Of a stretch of DNA of 5,816 nt, positions 1 to 5,258 are shown piece by piece. The position numbers and the translations under genes are program-made. The notes below the pieces were generated by a model, which did no database searches, was not told where the DNA came from, and worked only from the letters and a program-made list of their open reading frames with translations. Within the stretch, counting starts at the first letter, position 1; every line of letters begins with the position of its first letter. This DNA comes from an uncultured Veillonella sp. (lineage in GTDB: Bacteria > Bacillota > Negativicutes > Veillonellales > Veillonellaceae), in NCBI GenBank assembly GCA_900549845.1, contig URPT01000104.1, positions 1 through 5,816 of the forward strand, given 5' to 3'.

Positions 1-187
1 CTCCTAACAATAATCTTATAACATAGACAAAAGCCAATAATAGACATATTAATAATATAATTGGCTGACTATGAAAATACTGATCAAGTTTAACACCTAC
101 GAATGAACATATAATGAACGTTCCTATAACTCTTAAACCTAATTCTAATGCATAGACTAAGTCTTTTAACATCATTTTTTTATTCAT
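1..187 (-). CDS. atpZ: AtpZ/AtpI-family small membrane protein, 5' part (3' end beyond window)
   Basis: This is a partial gene: 62 codons are visible, from an ATG at 185-187, before the frame runs off the window at base 1. The product begins MNKKMMLKDLVYALELG and has two hydrophobic segments, at about residues 13-32 and 42-61. They are joined by a short polar hairpin containing GVKLDQYFHSQP (residues 31-42). The G-x-x-LD-x-x-x-x-x-x-P pattern between two helices is the hallmark of AtpZ/AtpI-type proteins, which are encoded at the head of F-type ATP synthase operons and linked to c-ring assembly or Mg2+/Ca2+ supply. The start codon overlaps the end of the upstream ATPase gene by 8 bases in another frame (ATGAATAA), so translation is probably coupled. 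Only a weak GGA element lies 6 bases upstream. Met5 and Met6 are alternative starts but lack a ribosome binding site. The family call is fairly secure. That an atp operon follows is inference. Confidence 0.72.
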   Translation of the reverse strand, partial: MNKKMMLKDLVYALELGLRVIGTFIICSFVGVKLDQYFHSQPIILLICLLLAFVYVIRLLLG

Positions 188-1019
188 CTGTTCCAAAAAG
201 ACGATCACCAGCATCCCCTAAACCTGGAACAATATAACCTTTTTCATTTAATTTAAAAGCAATTTCAGACGCCACAGGAACATCAAGACCAAGACCTTTT
301 AAGGTATCTACATGACTAAAGATTTCACGAGGAGTGCCATCATGTAATTTCACACCATTTTTCATAACTACTACACGATCAGCTGTGACAGCTTCCTCCA
401 TAAAATGTGTAATGTACACGATAGTGATACCTTCTTCTTTATTGAGTTTATGAACTGTCTCTAATACCTCACGACGACCTTTTGGATCAAGCATAGCCGT
501 TGGTTCGTCAAGAACGATACAATCAGGTTTCATGGCGAGTACGCCAGCAATAGCAATACGTTGCTTTTGACCACCAGACAACAAATGAGGACCATGCTCT
601 CTATATTCAGTCATATTAACAGCCTCTAATGCTGCATCGACACGTTTTCTAATTTCAGCACTAGGAATTCCAAGATTTTCTGGACCAAAGGCAACATCTT
701 CTTCTACGACAGCTGCCACAATTTGATTATCCGGATTTTGGAACACCATACCTACATGTTGGCGTATATCCCAAATATGTTCTTCATCACGCGTATCATA
801 GCCACATACATTGATATACCCTTCACTAGGTTGTAATAACACGTTGAAATGCTTGGCTAGTGTACTTTTACCACTACCATTAGTACCGATAATACAAACA
901 AACTCACCACGCTTGATGGATAAACTCACATCATTTAGTGCATGTACATCATTGCCATTTTCATCACTATAAATATGACTCATATGATTGACGTCAATCA
1001 TAATGTCTTTTTCATTCAT
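180..1019 (-). CDS. ecfA1: ECF-type ABC transporter ATPase (EcfA1/CbiO-like) with a uracil phosphoribosyltransferase-like C-terminal tail
   Basis: The 279-residue product is a cytoplasmic ATP-hydrolysing subunit of an energy-coupling factor vitamin or metal importer. All ABC motifs are intact: Walker A GTNGSGKST (45-53), Q-loop VFQNPDNQ (92-99), signature LSGGQ (147-151), Walker B CIVLDE with the catalytic Glu (167-172), then the D-loop and H-loop His205. The phrases VGMVFQNPDNQ and MLDPKGR are typical of EcfA1. In Firmicutes this gene normally follows rplQ and precedes ecfA2, ecfT and truA, but here neither ecfA2 nor ecfT follows. The last residues, GYIVPGLGDAGDRLFGT (261-277), match the conserved C terminus of uracil phosphoribosyltransferase instead of an ECF ATPase tail, which suggests a fusion. 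I chose the ATG at 1019 because GAGG sits 6 bases upstream; an in-frame ATG at 1031 would add four residues but has a poorly placed Shine-Dalgarno sequence. Transcription probably starts in the preceding spacer, after the rplQ terminator. Confidence 0.9.
   Translation of the reverse strand: MNEKDIMIDVNHMSHIYSDENGNDVHALNDVSLSIKRGEFVCIIGTNGSGKSTLAKHFNVLLQPSEGYINVCGYDTRDEEHIWDIRQHVGMVFQNPDNQIVAAVVEEDVAFGPENLGIPSAEIRKRVDAALEAVNMTEYREHGPHLLSGGQKQRIAIAGVLAMKPDCIVLDEPTAMLDPKGRREVLETVHKLNKEEGITIVYITHFMEEAVTADRVVVMKNGVKLHDGTPREIFSHVDTLKGLGLDVPVASEIAFKLNEKGYIVPGLGDAGDRLFGTDE
189..251 (-). other. Upp-derived C-terminal segment within the ecfA1-like gene (likely fusion scar)
   Basis: These codons encode residues 257-277 of the ABC ATPase. 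From Gly261 they read GYIVPGLGDAGDRLFGT, essentially the end of bacterial uracil phosphoribosyltransferases (E. coli Upp ends in GYIIPGLGDAGDKIFGTK, recalled from memory). In Upp this segment forms part of the uracil site. The PRPP-binding loop and the rest of Upp are absent, so no transferase activity is expected. The residues just before, KLNEKG, fit either an EcfA1 C-terminal helix or the Upp sequence before the motif, so the junction probably lies near codons 255-261. The segment ends two codons before the stop codon and overlaps the atpZ start region. Confidence 0.8.
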
Positions 1020-1025
1020 GGATAA

Positions 1026-1029
1026 CCTC
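1026..1029 (-). promoter_or_regulatory. Ribosome binding site deciding the ecfA1 start
   Basis: The minus strand reads GAGG followed by 6 bases and then the ATG at 1019-1017. This spacing supports the second in-frame ATG. For the upstream ATG at 1031-1029, which overlaps this GAGG, the only purine-rich stretch (AGAAAG) ends 2 bases away, which is too close. Confidence 0.6.
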
Positions 1030-1076
1030 ATATCTTTCTAGTCAATTTCGTCTTTGTGAAAGTATAACCTTTAAAT

Positions 1077-1105
1077 TGTATATAACAGTATTGACCTATT
1101 AACAA
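1077..1105 (-). promoter_or_regulatory. Candidate sigma-A promoter for ecfA1
   Basis: On the minus strand TTGTTA (1105-1100) is followed by 17 bases and then TATACA (1082-1077). The spacing is ideal, but each hexamer has mismatches to TTGACA and TATAAT. Transcription would start near 1070 and give a leader of about 50 bases to the ATG at 1019. Chance matches are common in AT-rich DNA, so this is a suggestion only. Confidence 0.3.
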
Positions 1106-1193
1106 CAACAAATTAATGTAATCCACTGTATAGATTAAGCATTAATGATTGCCATAGATTTATGTGAAAAGGTTAACAATATTTATTCATTCT

Positions 1194-1221
1194 TTACGAT
1201 AACTGCTAACATATTACGATA
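1194..1221. repeat. Pair of 8-base direct repeats, 20-base period
   Basis: TTACGATA occurs at 1194-1201 and again at 1214-1221 on the plus strand (TATCGTAA on the minus strand). The two starts are exactly 20 bases apart, about two helical turns. The second copy touches the TATAAT-like box at 1221-1226. Spacing and position are what a dimeric regulator site could look like, but two short repeats alone are weak evidence. Confidence 0.35.
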
Positions 1222-1226
1222 TTATA
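1221..1226 (-). promoter_or_regulatory. Candidate -10 box (TATAAT) downstream of the rplQ terminator
   Basis: This is a perfect TATAAT on the minus strand, 30 bases past the T-run of the terminator, facing ecfA1. No good -35 lies at 16-18 bases (AATTTT or CAATTT), and the TTGTCA at 1254-1249 is 22 bases away, which is too far. It could be an alternative upstream start for ecfA1 with a leader of about 195 bases, or chance in AT-rich sequence. Confidence 0.22.
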
Positions 1227-1255
1227 CTAATCGATTGTACCATAAAATTGACAAT

Positions 1256-1291
1256 AAAAAAACGGTGCTGCAACATAAGTTACAACACCGT
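1256..1291 (-). terminator. Intrinsic terminator ending the ribosomal-protein operon after rplQ
   Basis: On the minus strand the arms 1291-1279 and 1274-1262 form a 13-base-pair stem with two G-U wobbles (ACGGTGTTGTAAC against GTTGCAGCACCGT). It is closed by a 4-base loop (1278-1275) and followed by six T residues (1261-1256). It begins 10 bases after the rplQ stop codon. This is a textbook rho-independent terminator and separates the ribosomal genes from ecfA1. Confidence 0.93.
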
Positions 1292-1301
1292 ATGAGTTTG
1301 A

Positions 1302-1637
1302 TTAAACTAACTCGATAATAGCCAAAGGTGCAGCGTCACCTTTGCGAAGACCAGTTTTGATTACACGAGTGTAACCACCTTGACGGTCTGCATATTTTGG
1401 AGCAATTGTATCAAACAATTTTTTTACTACGCTTTCATCCATGAGGTATGCAAGAACTTGGCGACGTGCATGAAGATCACCACGTTTAGCCAAAGTTACC
1501 ATTTGATCAGCTAAAGAGCGAAGTTCTTTCGCTTTAGCTTCTGTAGTTTCAATACGCTCATATTGGAAGAAAGATGTTAACATGCTACGGAACAACGCTT
1601 TACGAGCGGAGCTGTCGCGGCCTAATTTTCTGTACAT
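1302..1637 (-). CDS. rplQ: 50S ribosomal protein L17
   Basis: The 111-residue product is large-subunit ribosomal protein L17, near the minimal length for the family. It shows the typical start MYRKLGRDSSARKALFRSM, the central helical part with TEAKAKELRSLADQM (about 32-46), and the conserved end containing GGYTRVIKTGLRKGDAAPLAIIEL (about 87-110). The ATG at 1637 is preceded by AAGGAGG 7 bases upstream. That site overlaps the rpoA stop codon, and the two genes are 12 bases apart, so rpoA and rplQ are probably translated in tandem. The gene is the last of the ribosomal block and is followed directly by a strong terminator. I am confident in the call. Confidence 0.97.
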   Translation of the reverse strand: MYRKLGRDSSARKALFRSMLTSFFQYERIETTEAKAKELRSLADQMVTLAKRGDLHARRQVLAYLMDESVVKKLFDTIAPKYADRQGGYTRVIKTGLRKGDAAPLAIIELV

Positions 1638-1649
1638 TCGTCTTCCTCC

Positions 1650-2654
1650 TTATTCGCCTTTTTGTTTAAGTTGAAAACCACCTGGATGATTGTTGAGTTT
1701 TTCCTCAATTTCATCGATGGATTTTTTGCCTAAATTGCGAACTTTTCCTAAGTCATCAATGGTTTTGTCTAGCAAATCTGCAATTGTATTAATGCCAGCA
1801 CGTTTCAAGCAGTTATATGCACGAACAGAGAGTTCCAACTCATCGATGGAAATCTTTGCTGGGCCGTCATCTACAGCTGGTTCTTCATTATCGGAACCTA
1901 CTGGATCAACAACGATACCGCCTTCACCTGTGTTTACATCTACAACATCTGCAGAGTGCGCTAATTTAGTGAAGTTCCCTAAATAACCAATCATAATGGC
2001 AGCAGATTTTGCTACTGCATCAGCAGCAGTAATGGAACCATCAGTCCAAACTTCTAATGTAAGTTTGTCAAAGTCCATTTCATTGCCTACACGAACATCA
2101 CTCACTTCGTATTTGGCACGAAGAATTGGAGAGAAGATGGAATCGATTGGAATACAACCGATTACATCTGTATCTTTTTTATTCTTCGTGGAAGGAACGT
2201 AACCTTTGCCACGTTCGATTACTACGTCCATTACGAGATGAGCTGTCTCATCCATTGTCGCAATCACGAGTTCAGGATTCAATACTTCTACTTCTGGTGG
2301 GAATTGCTCAGCTAAGTCAGCAGCTGTCAATACGCCGTCCTTTTGGAAGTCGAAATGAACTTCCAAAGGTAATTGAACATCTTCTTCAACTTTGATGCAC
2401 AATTGCTTTAAGTTAAGGATGATATCCGTAACGTCTTCGCGAATACCAGGAATAGTAGAGAACTCATGAAGAACTCCATCAATTTTGATAGAGGTGATAG
2501 CTGCCCCATCCAAGGATGAAAGCAAAATTCTGCGTAAGCTATTACCGAGAGTGATACCATAGCCACGGTCTAATGGTTCACATACGAACTTACCATAGCG
2601 ACCGCCTTCGGCGATGTCCACTTTCTCGATTTTAAGTTTCTTTTCTTCGCTCAT
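1650..2654 (-). CDS. rpoA: DNA-directed RNA polymerase subunit alpha
   Basis: The 334-residue product is the alpha subunit, whose dimer nucleates RNA polymerase assembly and whose C-terminal domain contacts UP-element DNA and activators. The N-terminal domain (about 1-230) carries the dimerisation signature GNSLRRILLSSLDGAAITS and the GKGYVPS region. An acidic linker rich in D, E and G follows (about 232-258). The C-terminal domain (about 260-320) shows the DNA-binding determinants VRAYNCLKRAGI and VRNLGKKSIDEI. I chose the ATG at 2654 because AGGAGG (2669-2664) lies 9 bases upstream. An ATG at 2663 would directly abut that site, and a GTG at 2678 would place the site inside the reading frame. 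The gene sits 71 bases after rpsK, the widest gap in the block, which contains a promoter-like extended -10. The rpsD gene is not between them. Confidence 0.98.
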   Translation of the reverse strand: MSEEKKLKIEKVDIAEGGRYGKFVCEPLDRGYGITLGNSLRRILLSSLDGAAITSIKIDGVLHEFSTIPGIREDVTDIILNLKQLCIKVEEDVQLPLEVHFDFQKDGVLTAADLAEQFPPEVEVLNPELVIATMDETAHLVMDVVIERGKGYVPSTKNKKDTDVIGCIPIDSIFSPILRAKYEVSDVRVGNEMDFDKLTLEVWTDGSITAADAVAKSAAIMIGYLGNFTKLAHSADVVDVNTGEGGIVVDPVGSDNEEPAVDDGPAKISIDELELSVRAYNCLKRAGINTIADLLDKTIDDLGKVRNLGKKSIDEIEEKLNNHPGGFQLKQKGE

Positions 2655-2663
2655 CAGGAACAT

Positions 2664-2669
2664 CCTCCT
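2664..2669 (-). promoter_or_regulatory. Ribosome binding site deciding the rpoA start
   Basis: AGGAGG on the minus strand lies 9 bases before the ATG at 2654-2652, giving a protein beginning MSEEKKLKIEK. Longer in-frame starts (GTG at 2678, ATG at 2663) lie before or directly against this element and are therefore unlikely. Confidence 0.85.
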
Positions 2670-2692
2670 ATACAACACACGTTCATAGTTTA

Positions 2693-2701
2693 ATTATAGC
2701 A
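2693..2701 (-). promoter_or_regulatory. Extended -10 promoter element before rpoA
   Basis: The minus strand reads TGCTATAAT (2701-2693), a full match to the extended -10 consensus TGnTATAAT. It lies within the 71-base rpsK-rpoA gap. No good -35 is visible at 17-18 bases (TAGCGG or ATAGCG), but extended -10 promoters can work without one. Initiation near 2686 would give a leader of about 30 bases carrying the rpoA ribosome binding site. It would allow rpoA-rplQ to be transcribed apart from the upstream ribosomal genes. Confidence 0.45.
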
Positions 2702-2725
2702 CCGTATCAAATCGGCCGCTATAAA

Positions 2726-3115
2726 TTATACACGACGGCGTTTTGGAGGGCGACAACCATTGTGAGGAATTGGAGTTACGTCTTTAATGGAAGTAACTTC
2801 AAGACCTGCAGCTTGTAAAGCACGGATTGCAGCTTCACGGCCGGATCCAGGACCTTTTACGAATACTTCAACAGTGCGAAGACCATGTTCCATTGCAGCT
2901 TTAGCAGCTTGTTCAGCAGCCATTTGAGCAGCGAATGGAGTGGATTTACGGGAACCACGGAAGCCCAAGCCACCAGCGGAAGCCCAAGACAACGCGTTAC
3001 CGTTTGTATCTGTCAAAGTTACGATAGTGTTATTGAATGTAGAACGAATATGAGCCGCACCGGATTCAATATGTTTCTTTTCTTTTCTTTTAGTTCTAAC
3101 AACTTTTTTAGCCAC
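2726..3115 (-). CDS. rpsK: 30S ribosomal protein S11
   Basis: The 129-residue product is small-subunit protein S11, which sits on the platform of the 30S subunit near the mRNA exit and contacts the 16S rRNA 690 loop region. Recognisable parts are the basic N terminus, AHIRSTFNNTIVTLTD (about 21-36), the glycine-rich ASAGGLGFRGSRKSTPFAAQ stretch (about 45-64), KGPGSGREAAIRAL (about 87-100), and the conserved end TPIPHNGCRPPKRRRV. The start is a GTG at 3115, giving MAKKVVRTKRK, with AAAGGAGGG 7 bases upstream. It lies 19 bases after rpsM. Length and motifs match the family fully. Confidence 0.98.
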   Translation of the reverse strand: MAKKVVRTKRKEKKHIESGAAHIRSTFNNTIVTLTDTNGNALSWASAGGLGFRGSRKSTPFAAQMAAEQAAKAAMEHGLRTVEVFVKGPGSGREAAIRALQAAGLEVTSIKDVTPIPHNGCRPPKRRRV

Positions 3116-3134
3116 GCTTTATCCCTCCTTTATC

Positions 3135-3503
3135 TTATTTCTTTTTACCAGCAATTGCTTTTCTAGGACCTTTGCGAGTACGTGCATTCGTTTTAGTACG
3201 TTGACCACGAAGTGGTAAACCCATACGATGACGTTTGCCTCGATAGGAGTTGATTTCAATTAAGCGTTTAATGTTAAGAGCTTCTTCACGACGAAGGTCA
3301 CCTTCAACTTTGTAATCAGCATCTAACAATTCACGGATTTTCGCTACTTCATCTTCAGAAAGATCACGAACACGTGTGTCAGGATTGATGCCAGTTTTAG
3401 CAATGATTTCAGATGCTAAAGTTGGACCAATACCATAAATATAAGTTAAACCAATTTCCACTCGTTTATCACGAGGTAAATCTACACCGGCGATACGTGC
3501 CAT
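3135..3503 (-). CDS. rpsM: 30S ribosomal protein S13
   Basis: The 122-residue product is S13, a head protein of the 30S subunit that forms intersubunit bridges and contacts P-site tRNA through its basic C terminus. Visible hallmarks are MARIAGVDLPRDKRVEIGLTYIYGIG at the N terminus (helix-two-turn-helix region), the central LRREEALNIKRLIEINSYRG (about 71-90), then RHRMGLPLRGQRTKTNARTRKGPRK and a lysine-rich tail. The ATG at 3503 follows an AGGAGG site at normal spacing. It is 23 bases downstream of rpmJ and 19 bases upstream of rpsK, in the usual order. Confidence 0.98.
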   Translation of the reverse strand: MARIAGVDLPRDKRVEIGLTYIYGIGPTLASEIIAKTGINPDTRVRDLSEDEVAKIRELLDADYKVEGDLRREEALNIKRLIEINSYRGKRHRMGLPLRGQRTKTNARTRKGPRKAIAGKKK

Positions 3504-3526
3504 CTAATCATCCACCTCCTATCAGA

Positions 3527-3640
3527 TTATCCTTGTTTTTGTTTATGTTTTGGATTTTCGCAAATAACCATTACACGGCCTTTGCGTTTAATGATTTTAC
3601 ATTTTTCGCATATCTTTTTAACTGATGGTTGAACCTTCAT
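3527..3640 (-). CDS. rpmJ: 50S ribosomal protein L36 (zinc-binding form)
   Basis: The 37-residue product begins MKVQPSVKKICEKCKIIKR and ends GRVMVICENPKHKQKQG, the exact usual length for L36 of the large subunit. The zinc ligands Cys11, Cys14, Cys27 and His32 are all present, so this is the C+ (zinc-binding) paralog, the type that many bacteria replace with a zinc-free copy under zinc starvation. The ATG at 3640 has AAAGGAGG 5 bases upstream. It lies 26 bases after infA and 23 before rpsM, the standard Firmicutes order. Confidence 0.97.
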   Translation of the reverse strand: MKVQPSVKKICEKCKIIKRKGRVMVICENPKHKQKQG

Positions 3641-3666
3641 TAGTACCTCCTTTGTGGACCCTATGC

Positions 3667-3885
3667 TTATTTGAAGCGATAGGTGATGCGACCACGATTT
3701 AAGTCATACGGTGTCAGTTCCATAGTAACTTTATCACCAGGAAGAATACGGATAAAATTCATACGCATTTTACCTGACACATGAGCCAATACGATATGAC
3801 CATTTTCCAATTCAACTTGGAACATGGCATTCGGTAAAGCCTCAACTACCGTACCTTCCACCTCAATAACGTCTTCTTTTGACAT
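3667..3885 (-). CDS. infA: Translation initiation factor IF-1
   Basis: The 72-residue product is IF-1, which binds the 30S A site and helps IF-2 and IF-3 select the initiator tRNA. The whole protein is one OB-fold of the S1 type: MSKEDVIEVEGTVVEALPN at the start, then FQVELENGHIVLAHVSGKMRMNFIRILPGDKVTMELTPYDLNRGRI and the final TYRFK. The length equals the family norm. GGAGG lies 7-8 bases before the ATG at 3885. It is 23 bases downstream of map and 26 upstream of rpmJ. Confidence 0.98.
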   Translation of the reverse strand: MSKEDVIEVEGTVVEALPNAMFQVELENGHIVLAHVSGKMRMNFIRILPGDKVTMELTPYDLNRGRITYRFK

Positions 3886-3908
3886 ATCTTTTCCTCCGGT
3901 TACCTGTT

Positions 3909-4679
3909 TTATTTAATTAACCGCGGTTCATCACGCATGGTTAATATTTCAGGGCCGTTTTCTGTAACAACCACTGTATGTTCGAAATGAGCAGCAGGTT
4001 TACCATCTACGGTAACTGCTGTCCAGTCATCCCCTAATACACGAACACGATGCGTACCAAGAGTAATCATCGGTTCGATACACAATACCATACCAGGTTT
4101 CATAAGAGGTCCTTGGTCAGGACTACCATAGTTTGGTATTTGCGGATCTTCATGCATTTCGCGGCCTAAACCATGACCTACGAAGTCGCGAACGACACCG
4201 TAACCATGTTTCTCGCAATACGTTTGAACAGCATGACCGATAGCACCGATACGGTTGCCAACTTTCACTTGTTCAATTCCCTTGAACAGACTTTCTTCTG
4301 TAACTTTTAACAATTTCATCACATCAGGTTTGACGTGACCGATAGGAATCGTCACAGCCGAATCGCCGTGATATCCATCAATAGATGATACAAGATCAAT
4401 ACTGAGGACATCACCGTTTTTAAGCTTACGCTTAGCGCTCGGAATACCATGAACAACTTCATCATTGATAGAAGCACAGATTGTAGCAGGGAATCCATAG
4501 TACCCTTTACAACTTGGTATACCACCGTGGCTGCGAATATATTCTTCGGCAATTGTATCTAACTCAAGCGTCGTGATGCCAGGTTTAGCCTTTTCTACTA
4601 ACAAGGACAACGTGTCTGCTGTAAGCTTACTTGCCTTGCGGATACATTCAATTTCATGGGGCGATTTCAAAATAATCAT
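3909..4679 (-). CDS. map: Type I methionine aminopeptidase
   Basis: The 256-residue cytosolic enzyme removes the initiator methionine from new proteins when the second residue is small. The five metal ligands of the pita-bread fold are visible: Asp95 (SIDL), Asp106 (YHGDS), His169 (VGHGLGR), Glu202 (CIEPM) and Glu233 (HFEHT). His77 (VVHGIP) corresponds to the substrate-binding His79 of the E. coli enzyme. There is no N-terminal zinc or SH3-like extension, so it is class Ia. The ATG at 4679 lies 3 bases after the adk stop, with GGAG inside the last adk codons, 9 bases upstream. Close coupling of adk, map and infA is standard in Firmicutes. Confidence 0.97.
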   Translation of the reverse strand: MIILKSPHEIECIRKASKLTADTLSLLVEKAKPGITTLELDTIAEEYIRSHGGIPSCKGYYGFPATICASINDEVVHGIPSAKRKLKNGDVLSIDLVSSIDGYHGDSAVTIPIGHVKPDVMKLLKVTEESLFKGIEQVKVGNRIGAIGHAVQTYCEKHGYGVVRDFVGHGLGREMHEDPQIPNYGSPDQGPLMKPGMVLCIEPMITLGTHRVRVLGDDWTAVTVDGKPAAHFEHTVVVTENGPEILTMRDEPRLIK

Positions 4680-4682
4680 GGA

Positions 4683-5246
4683 TTATTTCTCCAAAGCCTT
4701 AATGATGTCAGCAAATACTGCGTCTACATCTTGTAAACCATTAATTTCTTCATATAAACCGCTATTGCGATAGTAGTCGATTAAAGGTTTAGTAGATTCT
4801 TCGTACACAGCTAGACGTTTCTGTACTGTTTCAGGGTTATCATCAGCACGATTTTCTAGAACAGCTCGTTCGCTAATACGTTTAACTAATTCCTCGGAAG
4901 GAACGTTTAAGTTAAGTACAGCGTCCAAAGAAATTCCTAATTCTTTAAGGATTGCGTCCAAGGACACGGCTTGCGCTGTAGTTCTTGGGAATCCATCAAG
5001 AATAAATCCAGATTTGCAGTCATCTTTCACCAAGCGATCACGTACGATACCAACAGTTACACTGTCTGGTACCAATTGACCAGCATCGATGTATTTCTTA
5101 GCCTCAACTCCAAGAGGTGTTTCGTTCTTAATCGCAGCGCGGAACATATCACCTGTTGAAATTTGGGGAATACCGTATTTTTCAATAAGTCGAGCTGCCT
5201 GAGTGCCTTTACCAGCACCAGGAGGTCCCATTAATAGAATATACAT
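4683..5246 (-). CDS. adk: Adenylate kinase, short-LID form
   Basis: The 187-residue cytosolic enzyme interconverts ATP plus AMP with two ADP. It shows the P-loop GPPGAGKGT (7-15), the AMP-binding STGDMFR (30-36), LDGFPRT with Arg88 (83-89), Arg123, and the NRADDN segment (132-137) followed by QKRLAVYEESTKPLIDYY. Between Arg123 and Arg133 there are only nine residues, where long bacterial forms have a LID insert of about 30 more residues, often with four zinc ligands. This is therefore the short type, about 25-30 residues below the usual Firmicutes length of 210-217. The ATG at 5246 has AGGAGGG about 7 bases upstream, overlapping the secY stop codon. The secY-adk gap is 12 bases. Confidence 0.97.
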   Translation of the reverse strand: MYILLMGPPGAGKGTQAARLIEKYGIPQISTGDMFRAAIKNETPLGVEAKKYIDAGQLVPDSVTVGIVRDRLVKDDCKSGFILDGFPRTTAQAVSLDAILKELGISLDAVLNLNVPSEELVKRISERAVLENRADDNPETVQKRLAVYEESTKPLIDYYRNSGLYEEINGLQDVDAVFADIIKALEK

Positions 5247-5258
5247 ATTGTTTCCCTC

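Larger units (their letters stand above)
1032..1255. other. AT-rich spacer between the rplQ terminator and ecfA1; no gene seen
   Basis: This is the only long non-coding stretch in the window. I see no convincing small ORF with a ribosome binding site, no tRNA and no recognisable riboswitch fold on either strand. It contains two promoter-like elements facing ecfA1 (1077-1105 and 1221-1226) and a pair of identical 8-base direct repeats at 1194-1201 and 1214-1221. An ECF ATPase gene might be expected to carry a vitamin riboswitch, but the region is poor in G and C and shows no long conserved stem. Confidence 0.55.

Noticed and set aside
1032..1255. A possible riboswitch leader for ecfA1
   Set aside because: ECF genes are often riboswitch-controlled, but the spacer is AT-rich and I found no long GC-containing stems, conserved aptamer core or terminator just before the gene.
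2655..2678. Longer rpoA start (GTG at 2678 or ATG at 2663)
   Set aside because: The AGGAGG site would fall inside the coding frame or directly against the start; the ATG at 2654 has correct spacing and gives the usual RpoA N terminus.
2725..2730. A second TATAAT on the minus strand, overlapping the rpsK stop codon
   Set aside because: No suitable -35 is present (the nearest, TTGTCG, is 20 bases away), there is no properly spaced TGn extension, and the bases are constrained by the C-terminal codons of rpsK.
1690..3166. Plus-strand open frames of 68-98 codons opposite rpoA and rpsK
   Set aside because: They lie antisense to highly conserved genes, have no ribosome binding sites or recognisable domains, and arise from the codon pattern of the real genes.
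4352..4552. A 66-codon minus-strand frame inside map
   Set aside because: It is a frame-shifted shadow of the intact map gene, with no independent start signals.
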